Positions 27,791-36,462 of a stretch of DNA of 57,746 nt are shown piece after piece. Below the pieces are notes generated by a model that searched no databases, was not told the DNA's origin, and worked only from the letters and a program-made list of their open reading frames with translations. The stretch covers positions 1 to 57,746 of the forward strand of contig NZ_JAFIRA010000023.1 of assembly GCF_022848905.1 (NCBI RefSeq), read 5' to 3'. Position 1 is the first letter of the stretch, and every line of letters starts with the position of its first letter. A program made the translations under genes and the position numbers. This stretch comes from Thermostichus vulcanus str. 'Rupite' (GTDB lineage Bacteria; Cyanobacteriota; Cyanobacteriia; Thermostichales; Thermostichaceae).

Positions 27791-28456
27791 TTAGGGGTTA
27801 ACAAGCTGTACCGCATTCTCCCGCAGCGGATACAACGTCTTACTGAGCTTCTCGTTGGGCAACACAGGTCGGGTCACCGCTTGCCGTTCCAACTCCTCTA
27901 GGCTGGGGCGACGGTGGCGGGTGGTCGAGGCACGGGAGGAGAGAGTGGCCTGCAGACGCCGGTGAAACAGGCGCAGTTGTTGTTGCTCCGCTTCGGCAGA
28001 GACACAACGGGTCAGCAGGGGATGCAGAATTTGTTCTTCCTGCTCAAATTGGGCACGTAGCTGATGGTGAAACCGGAGCGCCGCAGCGGGATCCAGTTGC
28101 TGAGGAGAACGCTCCGCTTGATGCAAAAACTGGGTCAGCTCTGGAAGCAAATCCCGCAACTGTTGCTCCAGATGCTCCAGAGAATTGACTAAGGACTCCG
28201 TCCCGCTGACGGGATCAGAATGCAGACTGGGAGCCCCATTCAGGGACGAACGAAGCAGAGGGTAGAGAGCATGGCGTTCCAGCTGAATATGCCGAGACAG
28301 GCGTTGCCGCAATCGTTGAGCTGCTGTTCGCCGTTGGCCAAGATCCCAATCTGTCGCCCGAGACAGCTGGGCTAAAAGTTGCAAGATGACGCGATGTTGC
28401 TCAGCACAAAGGGTAACCAAAGGGCGGTCAGGGGCGGCAGAAGACATGGCGCACAT
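27791..28456 (-). CDS. Hemerythrin-like HHE domain protein
   Basis: The protein (221 residues) is mostly helical, with His-rich motifs in hemerythrin spacing: EQHRVILQLL, HIQLERHALYPLL, FHHQLRAQFEQEEQILHPLL. These could bind a di-iron centre and sense or carry O2 or NO, or handle iron. The C-terminal 60 residues are basic and probably disordered. An in-frame SGTES peptide is shared with AtzG. Start uncertain (two close ATG codons). Confidence 0.65.
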   Translation of the reverse strand: MCAMSSAAPDRPLVTLCAEQHRVILQLLAQLSRATDWDLGQRRTAAQRLRQRLSRHIQLERHALYPLLRSSLNGAPSLHSDPVSGTESLVNSLEHLEQQLRDLLPELTQFLHQAERSPQQLDPAAALRFHHQLRAQFEQEEQILHPLLTRCVSAEAEQQQLRLFHRRLQATLSSRASTTRHRRPSLEELERQAVTRPVLPNEKLSKTLYPLRENAVQLVNP

Positions 28457-28685
28457 CACTTAAACCATTCACTTCATCCTATATTTGTGAAGAAAATATG
28501 ACCTGCGTGAGGGTACGGGAAAGGAAAAGGTGCTCTGGATACCCTTCACCTGCTCTGGATTTGAACTTAGGAAATGTAAGGACTTCTCATCTGCCCTCCT
28601 TGAATTCTTGAACTTGAATTCTTGAATGTGTAGCATGTAGCCGCGGTACTCCAGAAGAATCCTCCAGGCTCGGGTTTTCGGCCTC

Positions 28686-29555
28686 CTACTGCTGCCAACG
28701 GCGCTTCCAAATAGAAGTGGGTTCCAAGGGGGATCCCTGTTGTTCCTGTTGTCGGCGCAACCGGATTTGGGATCGTTCCCCTTGCAAGGTTGGATCCCGA
28801 TAGGGCACAGCAGCGCGGGTTTTCAGATGTTCCCACTCCATCTCTGATAGGGGCGGCAAATCCTGGCCCTGGGGTGAGGCCACCGTTCCTGGCCAAGGGC
28901 GACCCAGAGGAGGTGTGGAGCCAATCCGAAAGCCCGCCTCTTGCAATGCCGCTCGTACCGACGCTGCACAGGAATAGGTGGCCAAATACCCTTGCGGGCG
29001 CATCCGTTCTGCCACAGCCCGCAAAAACTCCACCGTCCACAGTTCCGGACAGGCAGAGGGGGAAAAGGGATCCAAAAACACGGCATCCGCCCAAGCCAAC
29101 GGCACCTGCAGCAGGGTTTGTCGGGCATCCCCCCAGAACAGTCTCCCCTGCCACCGCTCCGACTGCCAGGATCCCCGTTCGATAAACTCTTGCCACTCCC
29201 GGTGGAAACTCCAGCCGGATCCCACACCGGCTTGCCACGCCTGCTGCGGCACTTCCGGGGAACGCTCCAAGCCCATCACCTGCACCGGAAAGTCAGGTCT
29301 AACCTGCCAAATGGTTTCCAAGGCAATGCCGGAGTTGTATCCCAAGCCAAAACAAATATCGAGAATGTGGATGGGTTGTGAGGGATCCCGTTCCAGCGGC
29401 AACCGATCCAGACGGCAGGGACGGACAAACTTTTCTCGGGCCTCTTGCGCCGCGCCGCTCAGGTTGTGAAACGCCTGCCCAAACTCCGCCGAGAAAAAAG
29501 TCAGGGATCCATCCCCCGTGGTCAACAACGGCAACTTGGCTGCATGGATCACCAC
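28686..29555 (-). CDS. MnmC-like tRNA-modifying methyltransferase (MnmD)
   Basis: The SAM-dependent methyltransferase shows LLTTGDGSLTFFSAEFGQAFHN at the start, the SAM motif ILDICFGLGYNSGIAL, and WADAVFLDPFSPSACPELWT. The last two are characteristic of the MnmC2 domain that makes mnm5(s2)U34 in tRNA. No FAD oxidase domain is fused, as in stand-alone MnmD. I start at the GTG at 29555 behind a GAGGGG-type ribosome site; the ATG at 29636 would add 27 residues of unlikely sequence. It is divergent from accD. Confidence 0.78.
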   Translation of the reverse strand: MVIHAAKLPLLTTGDGSLTFFSAEFGQAFHNLSGAAQEAREKFVRPCRLDRLPLERDPSQPIHILDICFGLGYNSGIALETIWQVRPDFPVQVMGLERSPEVPQQAWQAGVGSGWSFHREWQEFIERGSWQSERWQGRLFWGDARQTLLQVPLAWADAVFLDPFSPSACPELWTVEFLRAVAERMRPQGYLATYSCAASVRAALQEAGFRIGSTPPLGRPWPGTVASPQGQDLPPLSEMEWEHLKTRAAVPYRDPTLQGERSQIRLRRQQEQQGSPLEPTSIWKRRWQQ

Positions 29556-29698
29556 CTGTTCCCCTCGTTTGCACTTATTTTCAGTTTGGCGATTCTTTGA
29601 TAGCTTGAGAACGTTGAGATGTGTTTCGCAGATCACCTGCGGGGCCTCTCAACTGGCTCTCACCATCCCTACCCATGGGAGGAGATGTTTCAGCAGCT

Positions 29699-30643
29699 AT
29701 GTCTTTACTGGATTGGTTTGCGGAGCGCCGCAAAGAGACTTCTCTCAATCTGACGGGCAGCAGTCCCTTCGACAAAGAGCGTCAGGTGCGGGAGATTGCC
29801 GATGGCCTCTGGCAAAAATGTCCTGCCTGCGACACTCTTACCTACACCAAAGACTTGCGTCAGAATCTGCAAGTTTGCCCCAGCTGTGGCCATCACCAGC
29901 GCATCACCGCTCCCGAACGACTGGAGCAACTGCTCGATGCTGGCTCCTGGCAACCCCTTGACGAGCACTTGGCCCCGGCGGATCCGCTGCACTTTTTCGA
30001 CCAAAAACCCTACCCTGAGCGCATCAGCAGCTACCAAGAGCGCACCCAACTCAAGGATGCCGTTTTGACAGGGCTGGGCAATCTGGACGGGATCCCGTTG
30101 GCGATTGGGGTGATGGATTTCCGCTTTATGGGCGGTAGCATGGGTTCCGTTGTTGGGGAAAAAATTGCCCGCCTCACCGAACGAGCTACCCGCGATCATC
30201 TGCCTTTGGTGATCTTTTCGGCTTCCGGAGGCGCCCGTATGCAGGAAGGGATCCTCAGCCTGATGCAAATGGCCAAAACGTCTGCTGCCCTACAACGACA
30301 CCGCGATGCTGGACAGTTGTTTATCTCCGTACTCACCCAGCCCACTTACGGAGGAGTGACCGCTAGCTTTGCCATGTTGGGGGATCTGATTTTGGCGGAG
30401 CCAGGGGCGCAGGTGGGTTTCGCCGGGCCGAACGTTATCGAGCAAACCATCGGCAAAGGCAAGCTGCCGGAGGGGTTTCAGACCGCTGAGTATCTGCTGG
30501 CCCACGGCCTGATTGACGCGATTGTGCCTCGGACGGAGTTGCGCAAACGGTTGGCCCAGTTGCTCTATATGCACCGCCCTCGTTTGCACGTTTCTCTCCC
30601 CACTCTTAACACAGATGTTCTCGCCCTAGAGCCGATGCTCTAA
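29699..30643 (+). CDS. accD: Acetyl-CoA carboxylase carboxyltransferase beta subunit
   Basis: AccD is the beta subunit of the carboxyltransferase that makes malonyl-CoA for fatty acid synthesis. The 314-residue protein begins [12 protein letters not shown], then a zinc ribbon (CPACDTL then CPSCGHHQ) near residues 38-63. The crotonase-like core follows, with [27 protein letters not shown] and [23 protein letters not shown] take the ATG at 29699 because homologues start there; an in-frame ATG at 29675 is possible. Confidence 0.95.
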   Translation: MSLLDWFAERRKETSLNLTGSSPFDKERQVREIADGLWQKCPACDTLTYTKDLRQNLQVCPSCGHHQRITAPERLEQLLDAGSWQPLDEHLAPADPLHFFDQKPYPERISSYQERTQLKDAVLTGLGNLDGIPLAIGVMDFRFMGGSMGSVVGEKIARLTERATRDHLPLVIFSASGGARMQEGILSLMQMAKTSAALQRHRDAGQLFISVLTQPTYGGVTASFAMLGDLILAEPGAQVGFAGPNVIEQTIGKGKLPEGFQTAEYLLAHGLIDAIVPRTELRKRLAQLLYMHRPRLHVSLPTLNTDVLALEPML

Positions 30644-30738
30644 GCCAACCCTTCCCTCTGCGGATCCCTAGAAAAATCTCGCTGGTGAGGAACAGCAGAC
30701 GGTGCTAAGGTGGGGCATAAAGTTTTCGTCTGGAAACG

Positions 30739-31113
30739 ATGGATTTCAAGCCGCGCATTCGTACTACCGAAACCCCCCAAGGCCAAAAGCTAGCGGTAGT
30801 GCCACTGGAGGGTCGTTTCGATGCCAAAGCTGCTTCGGACGCTCGGCAGTTGCTGCAGCAGGTCTTGGATTTTGGCTACCCGAACCTGCTGATTGATATG
30901 TCAGGAGTCACCTTCATGGATAGCTCCGGGCTGGGTGTCCTGATCTCGGCCTTGCGCAAGTGTCGTGCTGCCGGCGGCAACCTCAGCCTCTGTAGCGTGC
31001 CCGAAAGTGTGGCGTTGGTGCTGAACCTCACCTCCATGGAAAAGGTGTTAACTTGTTTTAGCGACCTGCAAACGGGCATCGCCAATTTTTCTCCCGCCCC
31101 CTCCGCCCGCTAG
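30739..31113 (+). CDS. STAS domain anti-sigma-factor antagonist
   Basis: The 124-residue protein is a single STAS domain: LEGRFDAKAASDARQLL, then LLIDMSGVTFMDSSGLGVL with the phosphorylatable Ser in DSSG, then the ALRKC helix. Such proteins act in partner-switching pathways with anti-sigma kinases and PP2C phosphatases. A candidate phosphatase of the RsbU type is encoded at 52734-54428. No kinase is present in the window. Confidence 0.88.
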   Translation: MDFKPRIRTTETPQGQKLAVVPLEGRFDAKAASDARQLLQQVLDFGYPNLLIDMSGVTFMDSSGLGVLISALRKCRAAGGNLSLCSVPESVALVLNLTSMEKVLTCFSDLQTGIANFSPAPSAR

Positions 31114-31796
31114 ATCCCAATTCTGTACCCAATCATGTAAGAGACAGCCATGCCGGAAACGGGTGTTGATACCGTTCAACTGCTCTATCAGCACCATCGG
31201 GGCCCTAGCTTTGCAGAACGCATGGTGGCAACAGCGCCAGGGCGTTTTGATGAAGCATTCTGGCATTTTTGGCAGACCCATATCGATCCCCACCTGCCCA
31301 GCTCGCCGAAATTGCTAGATCTGGGTACAGGGCCAGGGTTCATTTTGCGGCAGTGGTGGGAGCGCTACCCCCAGGGACTCTTTATTGGGGTGGATCTGAT
31401 GCCCTACATGCTGGAACGGGCAGCCGCCGAGCTGCAGGGGATCCCCAGCATCCAACTGCTACAGGCGGATCTCCACGACCCACATTTGCCGCTGGAACCC
31501 GCCAGCATCGACGTGGCCCAGACGGTGGTGGTACTCCACGAGATGGTACAGCCGCTGCGCCTGCTGCAAGAGGTGTTTCGCCTGCTTAAGCCCGGTGGAC
31601 GACTGTTGGTGGTGGACTGGGTACGTGCCCCCTTGAGTCTTTACTTTGATCCCGCCACGGAGGCACACCTGTTTCAGCCGGATACTCCCCTGGAAACCTT
31701 GGTGGATCAGTTCACCCACTTCTATGAACACAACCGCTTTAGCGCCGAAGATCTGGTGTGGCTGTTGGAAAAGGTGGGCTTTACGAAAAGCAGCGT

Positions 31797-31821
31797 AAAG
31801 CCCCCGGTTTCTAACCGGGGG
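31797..31821 (+). repeat. IS left-end guide and hairpin
   Basis: AAAG at 31797-31800 abuts a perfect 9-bp hairpin with a TCT loop at 31801-31821. The same pair occurs in the other two copies, and a matching hairpin (with GAAT before it) occurs at the right end, 33063-33083. The cleavage position precedes AAAG by 12 nt. Confidence 0.92.
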
Positions 31822-31879
31822 ATATGAGCGCACAGGCTGAATTTATTCAGCAACAGAAATAGTACATACAATAGTCCCC

Positions 31880-33052
31880 ATGAAACGGGTCACCACCACA
31901 CTCAAGCTCAAGTTTCTTGACCTCAATGCGGTCAAAGCAGAGATGTTTAACCAGACGGTTTGTGCGACAACCGAACTGGCAAACGAACTGCTCCGCATCA
32001 GTCCAAAGGAACGAAAAGCATTAACAACCGCCAAAGTGGTAACCCCACTCAAGTCGGCCCTCTCCAACCAGGTGATTCGTGTCCTGAAGGGGAAAGCCGG
32101 CCAGCGGGTCAAACACTTCAAAGTGTTCTGGCCAGAGGTCAACAACCAAAACTGGAAGCTGCACAAAGTAGGTAGCACCTACTCGGTGAGTTTTCCCACG
32201 ATTCAGGGTGACAAGCGGGTTCCCCTTGAGGTTAGCAGTTCCTACTATGCCGAGCGTCTTGAGCGCATCTTGGCTGAGCAGGATTGTGAACGGGGAACCT
32301 TGAAACTCATGAAGCTACGGGGCTGTTGGTACGCGGTTGTATCTATCACTTGGGAAGTTCCCGAAGTGAAGAGTACGGAGCGGCTGGGTGTTGACCGGGG
32401 GCAGAACCGTTTGGCGGTGGCGGCCACCCGTTGGGGTCGAGCGGTGTTTTTTGGGGGTGGAGAGATAGCCTATCGTCGTCGTCGTTTCCAGAAGCGTCGT
32501 GCCCAGTTGCAACAGGCGGGTAAATACCGAGCACTTAAGCGACTGGAGCGCAAAGAAGCCCGGTGGATGAGGGCGGTCAACCACACCGTGAGCCGCCGCA
32601 TTGTGCGGTTTGCCAAGGCGGTAAATGCGGATGTGTGGATGGAAGACCTCTCGGGTATTCGCCAATCCAGACAGAGCCAGAAGGCGCGTTCGGATGCCGG
32701 GAAATCGCGCCATACCTGGTCGTACTACGACCTGGAGTGGAAGGTTGCCTACAAGCTGGAGATGGCGGGTAGGACGCTGCATAAACGTCCTGCTGCCTAC
32801 ACATCCAAAACCGACCACAGGACAGGATTGATTGGGAAAAGGAGTGGGTATCTGTTCACCGGGCAGGACGGGTATTGCTGTGATGCAGACTGGAATGCCG
32901 CAATGAACCTAGCCCAGTGGGACGGGTTTTCGTGTCCCTTGAGTCTAAAAGAAGCCCTGCCCGTAATAGGTAGGGTCGGCTCAGGGGATGGGGTATTTGG
33001 CAATCCCCTGAACTCCATGAATCCCTCACAGCTTCAAGCTGTGGGGAGCTAG
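31880..33052 (+). CDS. tnpB: TnpB RNA-guided nuclease-like protein of the IS
   Basis: The 390-residue protein has the RuvC-like triad: Asp172 (VDRGQN), Glu255 (WMEDLSG) and Asp337 (CDADWNAA). The usual zinc ribbon between motifs II and III is not recognisable: instead of paired CxxC there is TSKTDHRTG and later only the CC doublet at 333-334. This marks a divergent TnpB branch. TnpB proteins use omega-RNA to cut donor sites and favour element retention. The start codon has no clear Shine-Dalgarno. The protein ends just before the right-end hairpin. Confidence 0.85.
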   Translation: MKRVTTTLKLKFLDLNAVKAEMFNQTVCATTELANELLRISPKERKALTTAKVVTPLKSALSNQVIRVLKGKAGQRVKHFKVFWPEVNNQNWKLHKVGSTYSVSFPTIQGDKRVPLEVSSSYYAERLERILAEQDCERGTLKLMKLRGCWYAVVSITWEVPEVKSTERLGVDRGQNRLAVAATRWGRAVFFGGGEIAYRRRRFQKRRAQLQQAGKYRALKRLERKEARWMRAVNHTVSRRIVRFAKAVNADVWMEDLSGIRQSRQSQKARSDAGKSRHTWSYYDLEWKVAYKLEMAGRTLHKRPAAYTSKTDHRTGLIGKRSGYLFTGQDGYCCDADWNAAMNLAQWDGFSCPLSLKEALPVIGRVGSGDGVFGNPLNSMNPSQLQAVGS

Positions 33053-33083
33053 AAGGGAGAATCCCCCGGTTTCTAACCGGGGG
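33022..33083 (+). ncRNA. Predicted omega-RNA 3' region and IS right-end hairpin
   Basis: The 3' end of tnpB and the right end form a stem (TCCC-CACAGC / GCTGTG-GGGA, with a bulged T) at 33022-33047, then the guide GAAT and the right-end hairpin at 33063-33083. In studied TnpB systems the omega-RNA is made from this region and reads into the flanking guide. The expected guide here would begin at 33092, inside the split methyltransferase. Inferred by analogy only. Confidence 0.5.
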
Positions 33084-33166
33084 AGTGTCAACGTGGTGGC
33101 CCAACGGCTTTACAACCAGAACCGCTTTGTGCGCTTGGTAGCGCAGAAACCCAACCCTTAACTAAG

Positions 33167-35380
33167 TTAGGCTGGCTTAGGGACGGGATCCGCCATTTCT
33201 TGCACCTGAGCAAGCATCTGCACCTCCGTACTCATTTTGCGTAATTGTCGGGCCAGCTTAATGGCCTTATCCCGCGGCAGGGGTGGACTGACTGGGATGG
33301 GAAGATGGTGCAACAGAGACCTAAGGGCTGCCTTGGGCACCTGGGCATAAAAAGAGAGGGCAGAAAGGATTTCATCTTCAAAGTAAGGGTTGTGGTACTC
33401 CAAAAGCTGCACCTGGTACAGCTCTGGCGGGAAAGGCCGTTGCTGGGCCAAGCGAATCAGGGATCCCACCGCTCCCATGACGTACAGTCGATCCCCCTCC
33501 TTCAGAACCTGTTCTCCTGCCTTCTGCCAGAGCTTTGGGAAAATCTCAGGTTTACCCCGCGTCGCTTGATACCAGAGGATGACTAGATCGTAATCGTGGG
33601 CCAACTGTCGCAGCGACAGCCCTAGGTAGTGGGTCTGAGCGGAAACCTCCAGCAAAGTCACCAGGAGGGTTTCCCCTTCCCAAGCCAGCGTGCCATACAC
33701 GGATCCCACCAGGGCAGCGGTGGCAAAAGCCGGGGCAACCAACCCCGTGGCACTGTAGCTGATCCCGAGGGTTTGGATGTGGCGCTGCATCCGCTCCGCC
33801 AACTCCGGATCCGCCACCCGCAAAATGGTACGGATGCCAGGGTGAAGGGTATGGGCTGTGAGGGCTGTTTCCAGATTGGTGAGATCGTTAGGGGTGGTAC
33901 AAATCAGACAGCGGCTGCCCTCGATATGGGCCTGTTTTAGGGTTCCAGCTAGGGCATAATTCCCTTGAATCACCACAGCCCCCTCCCGCCTTGCCGCTTC
34001 TAGCAGCGGATTTTGGGTCTCCGGCTCCAGCACCACCACCTCGTAGCCCATTTGCCGCAGCAGTTGTAGCACCAAATAGCTCAGCCGTCCCAAACCTGCG
34101 ATCACCACATGATCCTGCTTCGGCATCCGTGCCGCCTGCCCTAAGCCAAAGCGACTGCTCACCAACTTATCGGTCACCAACCCGTAAACCAAACCCACCA
34201 AGGCGGCCCCCACCAAGGTCATGAAGACCGCCAGCACTTTCACCGGCAGCGGCGTTTCTGGTTGCTGAAAATCGTCAATGTCCCCATAGCCGCCCGTCAG
34301 CACCACAATCGTCAGCAGCAATCCATCGATAACGGATTTGCCGATAACTTGGAAATTGATCACCCCCAGCACTAACATCGCCCCCAAGGTGAGGGTGAGG
34401 GTACGCACAATTGGTTTGATCTGCAGGAGCCCCTTTAGCCCTGTGCGCAACCGAGACAGCAGGGCTTGTCGGGTTTTGACCAGCAGGGATCCCCACTGCC
34501 AAGGGGTTTGTCGCCATTGTCGTTTATCCTCCACCTGCCCGCTGGCCCACCGTTGCGCCCGTGAAGATCCGCGCCGCCCGTTGCGCTCCAACAGTTGCAA
34601 ATAGGCTTTCGGATCACAAATCACCAGAATGCGATCCCCCTCGATCAGCTCCGCCTCGTGATCGAAATCATCGAAAACTCGGTATTCGGAAAAGTCGGAA
34701 AGTCCATCCACCGGGTAATGAAACAGCACCCGTGCTCCGAAGGTTTCTTCCAATTCCGATAGCGGCATGTGCAACAGGCGGGAATTATCTTCAATAGTGA
34801 GATCCACCACATTCCAAAGAGTGGTTTCCTGGGGTGGGGTAAGGGACAAGGGATCCGCCAATTCCGAGGGCAGGATTGCCTTTTGCCAGTCCAGCTGGGG
34901 CAACTCGAAGTAGCCGACAAATTCATCGGACACGGCTTTTAGAGCAAAGGCCGGGGCAGCCAGGGCAGCCACCGACAAAGAAAAGTGTTGTGGCAACACC
35001 GAGTCGAGGTAAGAGGCGATGCTGCGGTTAAACAGGCGAGAAATGATGCGCACCTGGGGGTTGAGATCGCGGATCAGCAAGGCCAGCTCGAAATTGGCTT
35101 GGTCGTCGTCCTGCAGCAGCAACACCACCTTGACCCGCTCGATCCCGGCCCGTTGCAGCACCTCCCGTTGGCGGGGATCCCCTCGCAACTGCCGCCAGCG
35201 GTGAATTGGGGTGGGCAGCGGCTGCGGATCCACCACCAGGGCCCGTTGTCCAAAAGCCTCCAAAGCCTGTAAAGTCAGCTCCACCAAATCGTTATAGCCA
35301 CACACCAGAATGGCAGCCTCGGGATCCCTGCCGTCGTCTTGTGGCTGTAGTTGGGGCAAGTCAGAAAGGGAGCGAGCCAT
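33167..35380 (-). CDS. K+ channel with RCK domains on both sides of the pore
   Basis: The protein (737 residues from the ATG at 35380, behind AGGAGGAGG) starts with a Rossmann RCK/TrkA-N domain (ILVCGYNDLVELTL near residues 24-37). Two membrane helices (about 325-347 and 380-402) flank a pore loop LTGGYGD at 361-367, close to the K+ filter TVGYGD. A second RCK domain (VVIAGLGRLSYLVLQLL near 425-441) and a TrkA-C-like end follow. RCK domains bind NAD(H), Ca or cyclic nucleotides and gate the pore. The residue before GYGD is Gly instead of the usual Val/Ile. Confidence 0.85.
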   Translation of the reverse strand: MARSLSDLPQLQPQDDGRDPEAAILVCGYNDLVELTLQALEAFGQRALVVDPQPLPTPIHRWRQLRGDPRQREVLQRAGIERVKVVLLLQDDDQANFELALLIRDLNPQVRIISRLFNRSIASYLDSVLPQHFSLSVAALAAPAFALKAVSDEFVGYFELPQLDWQKAILPSELADPLSLTPPQETTLWNVVDLTIEDNSRLLHMPLSELEETFGARVLFHYPVDGLSDFSEYRVFDDFDHEAELIEGDRILVICDPKAYLQLLERNGRRGSSRAQRWASGQVEDKRQWRQTPWQWGSLLVKTRQALLSRLRTGLKGLLQIKPIVRTLTLTLGAMLVLGVINFQVIGKSVIDGLLLTIVVLTGGYGDIDDFQQPETPLPVKVLAVFMTLVGAALVGLVYGLVTDKLVSSRFGLGQAARMPKQDHVVIAGLGRLSYLVLQLLRQMGYEVVVLEPETQNPLLEAARREGAVVIQGNYALAGTLKQAHIEGSRCLICTTPNDLTNLETALTAHTLHPGIRTILRVADPELAERMQRHIQTLGISYSATGLVAPAFATAALVGSVYGTLAWEGETLLVTLLEVSAQTHYLGLSLRQLAHDYDLVILWYQATRGKPEIFPKLWQKAGEQVLKEGDRLYVMGAVGSLIRLAQQRPFPPELYQVQLLEYHNPYFEDEILSALSFYAQVPKAALRSLLHHLPIPVSPPLPRDKAIKLARQLRKMSTEVQMLAQVQEMADPVPKPA

Positions 35381-35525
35381 ATCCTGCCACGGCCTCCTCC
35401 TGCCAAGGGACACTCCAAAAGATACTCAAGGGAGTTCCTGTCTTCCAAGTCTTCGAGAATCCCACTTAGGTGAACACGCCTTGCTACACTCAATTCACCC
35501 AACGTTGCGGGCTGAGGCCCTTGCT

Positions 35526-36155
35526 ATGACTTCCACTCAACCGGATCCCCGTTCTGGCTTTCCCTGGCGTGGAGTAGCCCTCGGCTGCGGACTGCTCCTG
35601 GTGCTGGGGGTGGGATCCTGTGTTGCGGCAGGCTACTATCTGTCGCGGGTATTGCGGGAGGTGACCGGGTTTACCCTCGACTCCACAGCGGTGGAAGCAA
35701 AAGCCCAAACCATCTTCAAACATCAACTCCCCGGTGGCGCAGAGGGAATGGTCAGTTTCCACCTTGGGCCAATTGAGTTTGCCGGGGTAACCAATCGTGA
35801 TGGAAGCACAATCCTGATGCTGGGCCGTGTGGACGCCGAGGTACTGAATGAGAATGACCGGCAGGAGCTGGAGGCCAGCTTTCGGGAGCAGGTGAGAGAA
35901 TGGGTGAGTGAGTCTCGTGCCGGAAAGCAGGTGATTACAGTTGAACGCAACGAGTCCCGCCGCCTCTGTGACCAATCCGCCTCTCTGCTCATTCTAGAAG
36001 GAGAGGAGCAAGAGGGATCCACAACAGTTCCCAGTGTCGTCTATCAATCAGCAGTCTTGCACCAAGAAGACCTGCTCCTGTTTCTGCTCATCTCCACCGG
36101 TAACAACGCCTTACTCCAAGCCGAACAGGTGTTTGCCAGCCTCGATTGCCCTTAA
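35526..36155 (+). CDS. Membrane-anchored protein of unknown function
   Basis: The 209-residue product begins with a short Pro-rich cytoplasmic tail and one membrane helix (about residues 17-38, with a Cys that might be a lipid site). A mainly beta/helical extracytoplasmic domain follows. The phrase FKHQLPGGAEGMVSFHLGP and a C-terminal NALLQAEQVFASLDCP recur in cyanobacterial hypothetical proteins as far as I can recall, but I give no function. It is divergent from the K+ channel gene (145 nt) with promoters presumably between them. Confidence 0.62.
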   Translation: MTSTQPDPRSGFPWRGVALGCGLLLVLGVGSCVAAGYYLSRVLREVTGFTLDSTAVEAKAQTIFKHQLPGGAEGMVSFHLGPIEFAGVTNRDGSTILMLGRVDAEVLNENDRQELEASFREQVREWVSESRAGKQVITVERNESRRLCDQSASLLILEGEEQEGSTTVPSVVYQSAVLHQEDLLLFLLISTGNNALLQAEQVFASLDCP

Positions 36156-36462
36156 TTCCACCCGGACAAATTGGATCCCTCAAACCCTAAGCGCCGGCAA
36201 ATGAGAATAACTACTAACAGCTTGACCTGACACCTGGGATCCTCTATCATTAAGCCCAGAGAAAAATTCTTGAATAGAAGTCTCAATAAGCTGGGCCTGA
36301 GGTGGCCGGTTTTGGTTTCCATCTCTTTGGATTCCTCCAGGTTCAGGCAAGTCACCTCCGCCTCGGTGGTGTGGCTTTTGTGTGATCTCTCACCAGAGAG
36401 AGGCATCGTCGGCTTTGCCGGTGATGGGTTTTTTCGTGATTTTTTGAGCTTAGGAGTTGTGT
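36156..36462. other. Leader of the iron transporter genes, 307 nt
   Basis: AT-rich stretch around 36195-36230 includes TGAGAATAACTACTAAC, a weak match to a Fur box (NATWAT repeats). I do not call it as a site. A TAGGAG ribosome site stands 6 nt before futA. No RNA gene recognised. Confidence 0.4.

Larger units (their letters stand above)
31785..33091 (+). mobile_element. Complete IS608-like tnpB-only element (copy 2)
   Basis: The 1307-bp unit has no target duplication and no flanking inverted repeats. It is preceded by TTAC (31781-31784) and ends with TCAA (33088-33091), the cleavage sites of IS608-type Y1 transposases. AAAG (31797-31800) and GAAT (33059-33062) directly precede identical CCCCCGGTT-TCT-AACCGGGGG hairpins at 31801-31821 and 33063-33083; these are the known IS608 guide positions. 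It encodes TnpB only, with no TnpA, so it is non-autonomous. It contains no GGATCC, unlike its surroundings, suggesting recent arrival. Confidence 0.96.
31150..33161 (+). pseudogene. Class I SAM-dependent methyltransferase split by the IS element
   Basis: The 5' part (31150-31784) has the SAM motif LLDLGTGPGFILRQWWERYP, then FIGVDLMPYML and LKPGGRLLVVDWVRAP. The 3' part (33092-33161) encodes VVAQRLYNQNRFVRLVAQK plus PNP and a stop. Joining 31784 to 33092 gives one continuous 234-residue frame (VGFT then VVAQR), so the insertion separates the two parts without altering the target. As it stands, translation runs 14 codons into the element and stops at 31827, giving a 225-residue protein without the native end. 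It may be inactive. Confidence 0.93.

Noticed and set aside
36195-36215. Fur-box-like sequence before futA
   Set aside because: Only a weak match to NATWAT repeats.
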